A DNA stretch of 64,000 bases from Hydractinia symbiolongicarpus. Lineage: Eukaryota > Cnidaria > Hydrozoa > Anthoathecata > Hydractiniidae. Shown here piece after piece: positions 44,447 through 55,639 of this stretch. The translations under genes were made by a program, and so were the position numbers. Each line of letters begins with the position of its first letter. Position 1 is the stretch's first letter. The stretch lies in assembly GCF_029227915.1 (NCBI RefSeq), contig NC_079877.1, positions 19,991,851-20,055,850 of the forward strand, read 5' to 3'. Under the pieces are notes generated by a model. It was not told the DNA's origin, ran no database searches, and was given only the letters and a program-made list of their open reading frames with translations.

Positions 44447-47400
44447 TTACTCCCCTGTAGGCGCTGGGCGGTAATGGCCTCTGACAAGTGTTGTTATCTG
44501 GTCCGGTTGTACGATACGTTTATCGTCTGCCCTGTTGAGCGCCAACTTCAATACTTCCTGGGTACATACCTTATGTCCTTTATTTTGAATTAAGATCTGG
44601 CTTTTGTATATGTCAACGCCCTCCTCCAGACATCGTTGATAGTCATCGAAGTTTATCAAATTCTTGGTGACACACCTCTTGACGCCTTTCGCTTTTCGAT
44701 CACCACCCTCCGGTGTAAGGCTCTTATATGCGTATGCCTTGGCCCTCAATGTAATGAACTCGGTCATGATTTTGCCACCCAGTTCATCCTTCATCAAGCC
44801 CACTTTCTTGTTTTTTCCTATAGGGAGTGGCCTTCTATCATCAAGATTATAGGCACTTGTATCAAAGCGTGCTTCAACGTCGTTGGCAATATCCTTGTAA
44901 AAATCATGTGTTTTGGTATGGTATACGAAGCTGTCTTTGTCCATGTAATAGAGCTGCAGCTTGCTACCGTACAGTGGCCGCATGTAATTGTAATGGAACT
45001 CATACATCACTATTTTTGACATGTCCAGGATGGCCTGACCTATATACCCAGGCTTGTTCATTTTGACCTCTGTTTTACCCATCTCTACACCCAGGAGGTG
45101 CATGCTAAACCGATTAACACCTTTGAAGTTCGGTTTCATTACAAGCTTCGTGTACTTCTCCTCATTGGTGACCAGTTACGGTGGTTCCTGATGTTTTCCA
45201 TGGTCTTGCCAAACACTGAGAGGTTCATCAATTTGTAAAAGTCCTTCTCAAACTCGTTTTTGGCAGCCGTTCTAAGCCTTGTGTTATGATCGATATAGCC
45301 CTTTAGCCATGCCTTCTGGTTAAACCGGATCACCCTATGCACCTTCTTGAGCTCAAGTCCATGTTTTATAGCCTCATAGAGGGCTCTGATATGTACTACA
45401 TATCGACGTTTATCACCCAGATTTGGGACCAGCTTCTCAACTTTACACACCATCTTGCGTTCGGGTAGGAACGGCAACTCGTTGTGTTTATCATGTAGCT
45501 CCCCTGGGTAGTCCATATCTACCTCTAATATATAACCATGCCTATTATCCTCAACGAGCTTCCCGATCCGCCTTTTGGTAAATGACTCAACATTCCAAAC
45601 CCATTTGAATCCATCCGTTAGTAGATCCTGCCTCATTGCCCAGCCATACAAATTGTTGGCATCGAGGTATAGAATGTAGAAGGACTCCTCATTAGGATTA
45701 TACTGCTCCCCCATATACTTATTATTTGCTTTGGCATATCGATGTATGGCCTGGACTATACCTCCTATTATACCCTTCTCGAACATAAGGAGCATGTCGG
45801 GATCGGTAAGGAGCTGTAACCTTATACCCGTATATTTCAGTGCTGCATTCCATGCCAAGCCGGGTGCGCTGTAGAAGTGTGCAGGATCAAGGCTGTAGTT
45901 GTCCAGGCAGACGCCTCGAAATGTCTCGAAGACGTCGCCTAATAGCAAGACGTCTATGGTCAGATAGATACAGTGATAACGTGGTAACATTATCTCCCTC
46001 TGCGGTAATGACATTCCATACCTCTTACATAGGTGTAGTCCCTGTCGCTTATATCCTTCATATTCAGCTTGCTGTAGAACGCCTGCTTTGGAGGTAGCTC
46101 TAATTCTTCGAATTTTCGCCAATCGTCCATATACTCATAGGGGTACACGCCTTTTCTCAGCATCAGCCTGAAGAAATCATCTTTGTCGATAAATTTGGCC
46201 ATGGATGGTACATTTGCCTTTACCTCGTCCCGATTAAGCTGCTTGGTGGTATTCGAATCGCAATTTTTAAACCAAAAGCTTGCCTCATATTCCGCGTCCA
46301 TGCTCTGGAATTCTAGACAGGTATCTGCACACTGTTGAAATTTCATACCAGCAGCGTTTGTTCCAATGAGATTGCCTGCCAACTTATGCAATGATGAGGT
46401 CATAAATCAACAACTATCGATAAACGTGATTTCGATTGTCTTGTACTTCTCACCATCACCATATCCCATACCTCCAAGGGGTACCTTAATTTTGACGTTG
46501 AAGCTGATATATTTCTCGGTATTCTCCGCTATGCAGCCGATGTCCTGGGTGTCGTACTTCTCACCCAATTCCCTTATAAACAGGTGAGCGTCATACCCTT
46601 AAAGGTTGTGGAAGATGACGGGGATGTGGCTGGGTACTTTGTATTTGAGGTTACAGCTGTTATGCGCAGCACCCCTATATAGCCCGCTATAGTGGCAATG
46701 ATCCAGGACAATACGGTTATTCTTGCCGTCATCGAAGGGCTTCATGCAGATATGACATTTTGATGCCTCATCATGTTCTCTTTTTAGGACCTCTGTTAGA
46801 GGCAGCATGTCCTGCTGTGGATAGGTATTATATAGTCTTTTAACCTCATCCTCCAGATGGTTAACAAAGCGGGTAACGCAGTCCTTGCCTCTGTATACAG
46901 TTAAGGGGTCCGGCACATCCCCATATGCAAAGGTACTATACGTGCAACAGCCGGATGGTACGTGCTTGCTTAGCTTTTTAGTCTTGGTCTGCCTAACATC
47001 TTCTTCCATTGGTATTAATAAGCTTTCAAAGTCGGCATAGATGACAAAGGGTACCTTGAATTGTTTCTGGCCATCACTATAGAATAACCATTTTTCAGCC
47101 TCTGTTGGCATCGTAATTTTAGCCTCGTGATCGGTGCAATACCTATAATGCTTGTCCCTCGATTCAGTTGTGGGAAAACCCTGTAGACGGTTCAGGCAGA
47201 AGTGCATTGCATTCCTGTTATTTGAGATTTCTTTGCCCAGGAGCCATGATAGACTTTTGACAGCTGTATAGTGAGTCTTTTTGTCATCCGTAAGGAGCAG
47301 TAGATTCACCTGCTTGCCTCGCCCGCTATAATGTGATCGTCTCAGGATATTGATCTTCTTTCCCGTCACATAAGGACATTCACCGCAATACAGTGGTTAT

Positions 47401-48530
47401 TCTCTTCAAACTTGTATATACTCTTAATGCTTGTGGGAAACTCTATACCCTGCCAATTATAGAGGTCCACGTAGGGTCTCATCTTAGATATTCTATTCAG
47501 GTTCGTTCCTATCTCCTCATGATGTAAGGATGTTATAACAGCCCACCTGAAACACTCCTCGTCCTCGTTTTTAGGGTTAATTAAAGCCTTTTTCGAGGCT
47601 ACCCATTTGGGTAGTTCAATGTACGATGAACCCCTTGTTAGCCGTAGCTTATGGAAGTCTACACCAAGGTGTAAAATTCGACTGATCGTAAAGCCACTTT
47701 TAGGTAGGGCCGGATTTTCCCCACTGTTTTGATTTGGGCAAACATCATATCTAGCACATCGTCCACGTTGCTACCCTGGAAGACTGAGGCCATATTACTA
47801 TGGAAGACCTTCTTCACCTCAATATACTCCTCTTCGTCGGCCCCATCTATATCTTCTTCCATATAATCCATAGTGACAGCTGTATCTTTGCCGACCCCAT
47901 ATCTTCTACCTGCCCCTCAACTAAGGTTTTCACGTTTGGTCGCACCATCCCTATATACCCGTCAACGTCGGCCTCTCCTATACTGGGAATGCGGAAACTT
48001 CGGAAGGTCCTGTGGTGGGCATGCTTATGTTCCTGGGGTGTAAAATCTTGTCCAGGCTGATTGTAGATATTTTGGATATCTTCAAGATAGTCTTTTCCAG
48101 CCTCTTTTTCCACCTCATCACGAAGCGTAGGTTTTATGTTGGCTGCCCCGTTATAGAGCCCCATCACCTTACGTTTAAAGGCTGCATAGGTCCTTTTAAC
48201 CCCCTCCCTTATAGACCTTGGAACTGCGTACACTAATCAGTTGTACCATCCCCGCATCTTAGTTTTCACGATCGAACGTTTTTTCAACATTTCCTGTCCC
48301 TCAAAAATGTCCATGGTCTCTGGCGTTATAGGTTTAACTGGAACCCTCTTGGGTGTTCTCGGGACGTATTGTTGTACATCCCCCGAAACTGGAAGCCTTT
48401 TAGTTGGTCTCGGGGCGTATTGTGGTACATCCAATAAAGAAATCAATTCGGCCTTGCGTAGCTTGTAATACCCCCTAAGTCCACGGGTTTTTGTGATATC
48501 TCGTAATTGTTTCACAGTGTATGAATCCAT
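44447..48530 (-). pseudogene. Protein-primed DNA polymerase B with N-terminal SAP-like domain, broken
   Basis: About 1,360 codons. The N-terminus (48530-48430) is a SAP-like fold ('YTVKQLRDITKTRGLRGYY'), a DNA-binding module. A 3'-5' exonuclease motif follows, 'FVIYADFESLL' (about 47035), then an HxC/CxxC nuclease-like insert ('CHICMKPFDDGK', 'IVLDHCHYSGLYRG'), 'GYDAHLFIREL', the palm motifs 'LYLDANNLYGWAM' (A), 'KLMNLSVFGKTMENI' (B) and 'YYMDKDSFVY' (C). Motif C normally reads Asp-Thr-Asp and here reads Asp-Lys-Asp. Five frame changes (near 47865, 47690, 47365, 46030 and 45160) and three in-frame stops (about 48238, 46600 and 46405) disable it. This enzyme replicates the element from a terminal protein primer. 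Confidence 0.93.
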
Positions 48531-48584
48531 TTCTTTATTGTATGATTTTTCGAATTACAGAGGATTTCATCTTACTCAAAACTA

Positions 48585-48731
48585 ACACATCTTTATTGCG
48601 CATGCGTTGATTTTTTGATGATTATCATGAAGGAAAGAAGCTAGAAATTTACTCATTTGCAGCATACTTTTATGACGTCATCACTCTATAGGGACTTACC
48701 CTTGAATTCTATGACTCAACACCGTATGGTA
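48585..48731. repeat. Polinton right terminal inverted repeat
   Basis: Reverse complement of the left TIR, matching in two blocks of about 90 and 45 bases. The intervening left-specific segment is absent here. Confidence 0.95.
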
Positions 48732-48739
48732 AACCGGTT

Positions 48740-51700
48740 GGTTTTTCTTCTTCTCTTTCGTGTGGACCTGCATCTTAATTTCTCAAAGTTGAATGATCAC
48801 GAGTTATGGTTACCACCGGCATATCGGAGTTAAATTGTTTTCTAAACGAGCCAAAAACGTGTTTTTACTAGGATTTTTAATTTTTGTTGCTATTTTAAAC
48901 ATGGAGCCTACTGAGTCGAATATTTTTTAATTCCAGTCAAATTGACTGAAGTACACTCTAAATCTTAGGACCCAGTATGAAATTGCATCAAAACTGACAA
49001 AAATATACCATTGCGTATGAAACAACTATATGTTTGTTTTAGTGTTACATGTTAGTTAGTGTTACAAAGCATGGTTAAAAACTAAAGCTTCAAACGAAAT
49101 TATCATTTTGTTTACTGCAGTGTTAGAGAAAATACAAAAATAAGATTAATAAAAGTAGATATTGATTGAAATATCAAATGAAATGAGTCGACTTAATTAT
49201 GTCAAATAAGAGATTTTCTGTTTTTGTTATGTTCAGCCAACCTCGATCCCAAGACTTTTTTCTCTTTCAGGTCACGTTATATTAAAAAGGAAAAAAATGC
49301 CCTTGGATCGAGGTTGATGTTCAGCTTGTTTGTTATGTTCAACTTTATGTTTCAACTGTTATCTTTCAGCGTATAATGTCTTTCTCATTTATGTCATATA
49401 TTGTAACTTCTATTATTCAGGGTCATTAATACGGAAGTATTATTTTATTATAAAATAAAAAATTACACGAAGCCCACAATCGTTCCCTGAGAAGAGGTTG
49501 GTGTGGGTGTTCCCTGGAGAAGAGGTAGGCTGATGGGGATAATATCCGAGGGGGAGGGAGTGTACGGAGGGTTTCTTACTTTTCGTGTTGTGTAAACATG
49601 ACTTCGTCAAAATGTAAAAAAGTACATTGGCGGATTCAACTGTGAAAGTAATGTGTCAAACTGTTTTCTGTCATGTTTATCCTTACTTTTATTAGTATAG
49701 TTAGCTATAGTTACCTATTATATGAAGTATGAGTGTATTTTAGATGATTGATTTTTCTAATTTTGAGCGTTTTTAACTGGCTTAGCTAGCTAAGTAGCAT
49801 TATTTGTATAGCTAGTATTATATTTTTTAGAGAAGGAACAAAGTCAGACTATAATTAGCTAGCTAGCTATTAAAGCTAGTCTATTTTGAACTGATCAGTG
49901 ATGTTTGTATTATTGTATATCCCAGCTCGCTTTTTTCGCACATGCGCAAGCATTTCTGTAGGCAGAAAATATAAACAATAGACCACAGTAATAAAAGAAA
50001 TCCATGCAACAAAGAAATATTTGCTCACAATTAGTGAAATTTTTTAAGAAGAATTAGAAGAATATAGTTAAAATTTAATTCCTGTTCCTCTTGAATCTTA
50101 TGCTGCCCAAAAAAGTCTTTAATCTTCATTAATATCCATTTTACCCTGTGTGAGTCCTGCTTTTTTACCTACACAAAAGTGCACGCATTCCAATTGTTCT
50201 CAAAATGAAATCAAAACAACTACGTCACATGGAAAGTGACGAGGTTGCCGATAAGCCACATACGCCGTAAAAAGTGCGGGCGTTTTCGGGCGAGTTCGCG
50301 TTTGTAAAAAATTCAAGTATTCACCCAAAAAAAACCGCATAGGCTCGAACAATGCCCGAAAAACAAAAAAAACAGACACTAATATGATTCATAAAAACTG
50401 AACTGTTTTTGATGGTTTTTGATAAAGTTTACTTTATAAATAACTTATATATATACTTTATTAACTCCTTTCTCTTCTAGTGCCTTCTTTCCAACTATCG
50501 TCCGCATGGTTTGTTACAAGGATTTGCATTTCGGGAATGTTCCGGGCGAGCTCGGGAAAGTGCGGGCGGTTTCGGGGGACAACCCCCAATTTTATTCGAA
50601 AAGTCACCCGAACTCGCTCGTATATATGCGGGCGTTTGCGGCTCTTGGAAAGTGGTCTATAAAAAGCTAGCAACTTTTGCTAAATAAGCAGTATGGGATC
50701 TTTTCCTGATCAGGTGACTCTACAATGTCAAAACAACAGACAAGACTTTATTTTTTATGCATAAACAAACTATAACTCTTAAGATGTGTACTTACTTCTG
50801 ACCTAGCCAGCAAGAAATAGCTTAGCTAGCTATGCTAAAGATATGAACATGTTTTTAGTTAGATATGATAATACATGCACACTTTTTTCTTCATATAGCT
50901 ACCTAAACTCGCTTCCTACTAAGGGGCCTTCGAAAATTCTTTTTGGGCCTCGTTAGTGGGATATCACTGCTAAGATTCGGACTCCCTCCCCCTTCTTTTA
51001 GCGGATCTCCGTCCGTGAAATACACACATTTGGATAAATCCTGGAAGCCTCAGGGGCGTGTTTTGTAGATAAAAGTTATCGGATAATGATGACAAGAGGA
51101 ATTATGCTCGCGAGCGACGAAGAATTTTTGGGCCACGAACAAATTTTTGAAATTTCTTAATCCTTAGCAGATTTTTTTTTGCACTTTTTTGGAATTGCAC
51201 AGTGAATTTTTTTGAATCAGTAAATCGGTTCATAATTAGTTTATGTTTTTATGTAAACAAAAATTATATTGCACTTATGGCCTGCACCTCTTGGCTTGCG
51301 GCTTGCTCTTTTTAAAAGCATATTTAAGCAAGAAAATTACTCTGCCCATTAAGGTAAGTCTCACCTGATCAGGGGTTGCCCACCCATTTGATCAAGTAAT
51401 TTTATCAGGGAAAATTCCACCAGGAATAGCTACAAATTCAGGCTATGACGCCTGCCAAGATAAAGTACATCACAGTTTATTGTCCTCTAGTCCTCTAGAC
51501 ACAGTCAAAAACATGCAGGAAAATTTTATTATACATATATTTATTATTTTTCCACCAAAATTCATGCATATAGGAGAAATTATTATTGCGGATGTAAATG
51601 CGTGATGAGTATCATGTTAAACCAATCATGGGCCAGTATTCAGACTAAGCATGCTGTTTTTGTGGTCAAACCTCCATAAATTTGAGAGTGGATTTTTTAA

Positions 51701-51970
51701 GAAATTCTTTTTTTCTATATTCAAATTTTTAATATGTTTTAGATACTGGTTAAAGGGATCTTGAGGTACTTTTACAAGTTGGACTCACCTGAAAGATTTG
51801 CATGAGAAATTCTAAACGGTTATTCACTTCTTGTTAAAACTGCATGTAAAACATCATGTAGTTTTTAAAGATTTATATTTCTTCTTGCTCGACCGCTATC
51901 TTAGCTATCTTTGACCTTCTCTTCATTAAAAATTTTTATTCTAGCTCCAGTCTTTTTTAGTGGCACGTGA
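48740..51970. other. Gene-free stretch right of the Polinton
   Basis: No supported gene. It contains a tiny MITE (listed), AGCT-rich runs near 49790 and 49855, and two G/C-rich patches near 50275 and 50535 sharing GGGCGAG and AGTGCGGGCG. Confidence 0.5.
49238..49316. mobile_element. 79-bp MITE with 9-bp target duplication
   Basis: CAACCTCGATCCCAAG at the left is mirrored by CTTGGATCGAGGTTG at the right, with a one-base difference. ATGTTCAGC abuts both sides (49229-49237 and 49317-49325). Nine-base duplications are typical of Mutator-like (MULE) elements. There is no coding capacity. Confidence 0.88.
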
Positions 51971-51976
51971 CCCTGT

Positions 51977-52102
51977 TGTTAATGAATGTAAAAGCATGTG
52001 ACATTATGCACCATTTTGTATATATTTCCAGAAATTACTTACACCAATTCCGGGTGCCGACAAATAAATATGGCGGTCGGCGAGTGCACAGCCAGTGTAA
52101 TA
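51977..52102 (-). repeat. Gypsy 3' LTR
   Basis: Shares 'GTTAATGAATGTAAAAGCAT' and 'GCGAGTGCACAGCCAGTGTA' with the other LTR. About 13 bp shorter, owing to a gap around 52065. Confidence 0.88.
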
Positions 52103-52115
52103 CCCCCCTTCCTTT
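52103..52115 (-). promoter_or_regulatory. Polypurine tract
   Basis: On the minus strand, AAAGGAAGGGGGG lies exactly against the 3' LTR, the normal site of plus-strand priming. Confidence 0.8.
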
Positions 52116-52207
52116 AAAAAATACTATCAAAATAGTTTCACAAGACTCCATAATAAGGAAATAAATACCTGTCTTTCAGGTGGCATCTATCTAGCCGGTT
52201 TTCTATC

Positions 52208-52809
52208 TCATGTCATAGTCCTTAATCTGACCGAAGCGTGATGAGTGTGCTGTGGTCTACCACCAGGATTCATCGATGGGGCGTTTACTACCGGTGGTGC
52301 TTCAGTAGGTTGTTGCGACTGGTGTTGAGTGTTAAGCATTGTTGACTGCAGAATTTTTGAAGTACTTTGAGCCAGCAGGGTAGTAGGTAACGTAGATGTT
52401 GGTATGTGGCTTGGTTGCAGTTTCTGCTGAGGTGCAGGATTCACATATGTTTGGATAACAAGGAGTTTTAATGTTGCAGCAGCTGGTGTAGCATGGACTC
52501 GGTTCTGGCGTATTATTCTGTTGTCTGGTGTTCATAACGTGTATGAGTGTTCATCTTTTTTAAATATTTGTCCATATGCCCATGGTTGTCCTCTCCTTTG
52601 CGGTGGTGGTTTAGCATACACATGTGTTCCAATGTCAGGTCTGCTGTGTATTTGTCCTGCTCCACGATCGAAAATTTCCTTCACAGCCATCCTCTTACAT
52701 ATAATGTTCTGTTTAGTTCTGTTGGGAGGTAGGAATCAGAGCGTCTCCGGTTGTTGGCATCGTTGTCCTGGTTCTGCGACTCATGAGTCTCTGTGCTGGG
52801 AAGTGTGTA
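52208..52809 (-). pseudogene. C-terminal tail of Gypsy pol
   Basis: Pieces in shifting frames include 'QRLMSRRTRTTMPTTG', typical of the region after the integrase core, and a Gln/Pro/Thr-rich tail ('PTEAPPVVNAPSMNPGG'). It is separated from the integrase by the nested transposon. Confidence 0.6.
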
Positions 52810-52817
52810 CAGCACTG

Positions 52818-53609
52818 TGAAAAGGTTTGTCACATCGTGGTTCGTGTTTATTTCATGTTACATACGAACCATGATAGCCTACAATGCGTATTTTTTTAAC
52901 AATTGTGGACCTCACGATCATGTTTCATAGACTACACAAACAAAAATTAAACTTTACACTGTGGCGTCCACGATAGATAACTTCTATTGTAAAACAACAA
53001 AGACCGTATTAGTTTATCAATTAAATCAAAAACCGACAGCAAAAAAATAAATTAACACTCGTTGTTTTAATTGTGTGTCATAAAGCTAGCTATATAATAG
53101 ATTTTAATCGTTCGTGAATCAAAATGTGATGTAAGAAAGCCTTTCTATAGCCGCTTTTTCTTTATAAACTTTTCAAATGCGATCTAAAAAAACAGTTCTT
53201 TCACCGCTTTTCGTTTTAAAATGCAATATAAAGCATTTTTATCGCCAAAGACAAATTTTTTCTAGACAAATGACATTTTGTAAAAATACAATTGCGTCCA
53301 TGACCAAAAAGTATACAGGAAGCAAAAACTACGATTATGCCTTTTTTAACTTGATAAAACCTGAAATAAACAAATTAACATTAATGAAAGACTTTTTTAA
53401 AAAGAAAAAAAATTAAATTATACTGGCTAAAAGAACGTGGAGCTCGTGAAAATAATTGTGGGACACACAATCCTTTGTTAAAATAATAATATTAGCATGG
53501 TGGCCACGATAGAATGTTTGAATGTTCGTTATACATAAAGACCACAATTTTATCGTGGTTCATGTGGACCATGCTCGTTACCCGAACACAATGTTAACAA
53601 ACCTTTTCA
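52818..53609. mobile_element. Nested DNA transposon, 792 bp, 8-bp target duplication
   Basis: TGAAAAGGTTTGT at the left is exactly inverted at the right. The 8-bp sequences CAGCACTG (52810-52817) and CAGTACTG (53610-53617) flank it with one mismatch. Inside, ATCGTGGTTCGTG and its counterpart near 53550 form subterminal repeats. A 79-codon Lys/Phe-rich ORF (53177-53416) is not recognised. It interrupts the Gypsy integrase region and so is younger than that insertion. Confidence 0.78.
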
Positions 53610-53617
53610 CAGTACTG

Positions 53618-54635
53618 TATGTCGTTGCTGCGGAGTAATTCTGCAGTTGAGGAGCGCTGTGTGAAAGTCGTGACCTTTTTTCAACTTTTAGAAATCTTGA
53701 CAGCGGCTTCTGCTCTACCATTTTCTTTGGGGTAGTATGATGCAGAGCTAGTGTACTTAAAACCCTAGGGATTCGAAAAGTTTTTATATTCATTACTGAT
53801 GAATTATGGCCCATTGTCGGTATGGCATATGTCCGGAATGCCATGGCGTGCAAAATTGGCCTTTGTGCATTCGATGACGGCGGTGGATAGTGTATTAAGG
53901 AGTCTATCAACTTCAATCCAGTCTGAGAAGTGACACAGAGTGACCAAGTAGTCCCTGTTGTGCAACTCAAATAAATCTTGGCCGACAATTTGCTATGGAA
54001 GTGATTGGATTGGTAGTGATTTCTTAGGTTGTTTTGAAACAGTCTCCTGGTATTTAGCACAGTCATCACATGTGCTACACATGTCCTGTATATCTTTAGA
54101 CATGCCAGACCAAAATAACACGTCTTTGGCTATCCTTGTGTTTGACGTAGTGCCCATGTGGTTGGAATGTATCCTCTGCAGCTTGCTCTGTTTGAAGGAT
54201 GCAGGAACATATATACAGTGTCCTTTGTAAATAAAGCCTGAAAGCTCCAAAATTGTCTAATGTCCTGTTCTACTAATTGCATCTTCTCAGGCCAACCATT
54301 CTGGATTTTAGTGTAGAGCTTCTGTATTGTTGGATCGTTGTAAGTTGCTGCAAGTATTTCAGTTTCCGTGTCTGTTCTAAGCTGGAGGTGGTGCTGTGGA
54401 TACTCCTTTGCCATTTCAAGGGGAAAAATTTTGAAGGAGATTGTGTCATTGGTGGATTTGTCACAGAGCTCTGGAGAGTGTGTTCGCTATGTGAAGAGAT
54501 GTGCCTTTCTTGTATACCAGTGTGAAGTGGTATCCATTAAGCATGGACAGCATCCGTTGGAGTCTTGCTGGAGCTTGTTTTAGTGGCTTCTTCATAATGC
54601 TTTCCAGTGGTTTGTGGTCGCTGTGAACGTCGGTT
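53618..54635 (-). pseudogene. Gypsy RNase H and integrase relic
   Basis: It begins with the RNase H end: 'HSDHKPLESIMKKPLKQAPA' and 'VYKKGTSLHIANTLSRA' (about 54630-54470). A linker leads to the integrase zinc domain (54190-54070: His, 'HSNHMGTTSNTRIAKDV', 'CSTCDDC'). The core follows, with 'CHTDNGP' (second Asp) and 'YYPKENGRAEAAVK' (Glu). Many frameshifts and stops. The N-terminal RNase H, reverse transcriptase and protease are absent. Confidence 0.85.
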
Positions 54636-54668
54636 GCTGCCCACTTTGTTGTTGTTGTTGATGGGTTC

Positions 54669-55450
54669 TAGACACACCTGTTGAAAGTGATCGTTTCCAC
54701 CACATCTGCTGCATGTACATCACCACACCAGAGAAAACTCTCGTTTCAGTCTTTTTTATTGTGTCACTTTTTCACTTTCGGCCTTGATGGTCTTTGCCCT
54801 GAACATGTTGTCCAGTGAGTGGTTTCGTCTAAACCCTTAGTGGTGTTGGAGGTAAGTTGGTTTTTACGATGGGCTGATTCTAAAGTTTTGGCCTCTGCAA
54901 TAACATCTGACATTGTTTTCGGTGTACCATCCATTTAAGGTGTGTTTTGAGGAGTTCAGTCAGAATGCTTGTGTCGTGTAATCCAAAAACAAATTTGTTC
55001 CGATACATAGCATCAATGGCTGGTCCATATTCACATAAACTACCAGCCTGTCTGATTCTGACTTTCCAGTCTTGTACAGATTCATTGGGGTTCTGTGTGG
55101 CGTGTCAAAATTTGAAGCGGTCTGTCATCAGAGTGGATCCGGTTGTACCTGTGTAGTGAGTTTGTAGTTTCTCCAACCACACCCACGGTTTCTTTTTATC
55201 ATCTGGTCAATCTGGGGCTCAATGGTGCAATGTATTACTTGAAGTGCTTCATGGGGCATTAAAGATGTGAGTGCAGATATTTCGAGTAGTAGCTGCTTGT
55301 AGTGTGCTGCACGTTCGGTCTCATGATCTTTATCCAAGTCTCTGTAGTTTGACTGAATGCAATAATCACTAAATCTCAGCTCGAAGTTCTTAAAGTTTTC
55401 AGAGACTTTCCAGTCAGCTTGAGTTTTGCACGTTTAAGATTGCTCATCTT
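54669..55450 (-). pseudogene. Gypsy gag relic with CCHC knuckle
   Basis: A capsid-like helical region near 55340-55130 ('YKQLLLEISALTSLMPHEAL') and a later region ('KFVFGLHDTSILTELLKTH', from about 55005 to 54950, in another frame) precede a zinc knuckle 'CSRCGGNDHFQQVC' at about 54713-54672, matching C-x2-C-x4-H-x4-C. It is directly followed by RNase H sequence, so pol's first half has been deleted. Confidence 0.75.
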
Positions 55451-55480
55451 GTGGCGCTGCAATTACAATGGTTGTTTAAA

Positions 55481-55495
55481 TCACTTCTGACACCA
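55481..55495 (-). promoter_or_regulatory. Primer-binding site
   Basis: On the minus strand, TGGTGTCAGAAGTGA begins immediately at the LTR edge, a common Gypsy primer-binding site form. Confidence 0.8.
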
Positions 55496-55634
55496 TGTTA
55501 ATGAATGTAAAAGCATTATGACTTTATGCGCCATCTTTTATATCTTTCTAGAAATTACTTGCACAAATTGCTGGTGCTAACAAATATAAACAAACCTAAA
55601 AATGGCAGTCGGCGAGTGCACAGCCAGTGTAACA
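55496..55634 (-). repeat. Gypsy 5' LTR
   Basis: TGTTAATGAATG to CAGTGTAACA, 139 bp, matching 51977-52102. Confidence 0.9.
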
Positions 55635-55639
55635 CTGTT

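Larger units (their letters stand above)
30547..48731. mobile_element. Maverick/Polinton element (adintovirus-like), 18.2 kb, decayed
   Basis: Both ends carry inverted repeats of at least 140 bp. Between them lie the genes that define Polintons: protein-primed DNA polymerase B, retroviral-type integrase, A32-like packaging ATPase, a major capsid candidate, and a set of small membrane or structural genes. Polymerase, ATPase and most accessory genes are on the minus strand; integrase and capsid are on the plus strand. The genes are packed with little spacing and have no introns, unlike the host genes. Most long genes contain frameshifts or stops. I looked for the usual 6-bp target duplication and could not find one. 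The outer limit of the TIR is therefore uncertain by a few bases. Confidence 0.96.
51977..55634 (-). mobile_element. Ty3/Gypsy LTR retrotransposon, internally deleted
   Basis: Read on the minus strand: 5' LTR (55634-55496), primer-binding site, gag relic, an RNase H and integrase relic, a polymerase C-terminal tail, a purine tract, 3' LTR. The LTRs are short (about 125-139 bp), start TGT and end ACA (or a decayed form), and differ at many positions, so the insertion is old. Protease and reverse transcriptase are missing. A DNA transposon sits inside the integrase. No target duplication was clear. Confidence 0.88.

Noticed and set aside
44447-48530. Stop-codon reassignment in the Polinton
   Set aside because: The interruptions include TAA, TAG and TGA as well as frameshifts, so no single recoding rule explains them; decay is simpler.
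30541-48737. 6-bp target duplication of the Polinton
   Set aside because: ATTCAG and AACCGG just outside the TIRs do not match, nor do the alternatives a few bases inward.
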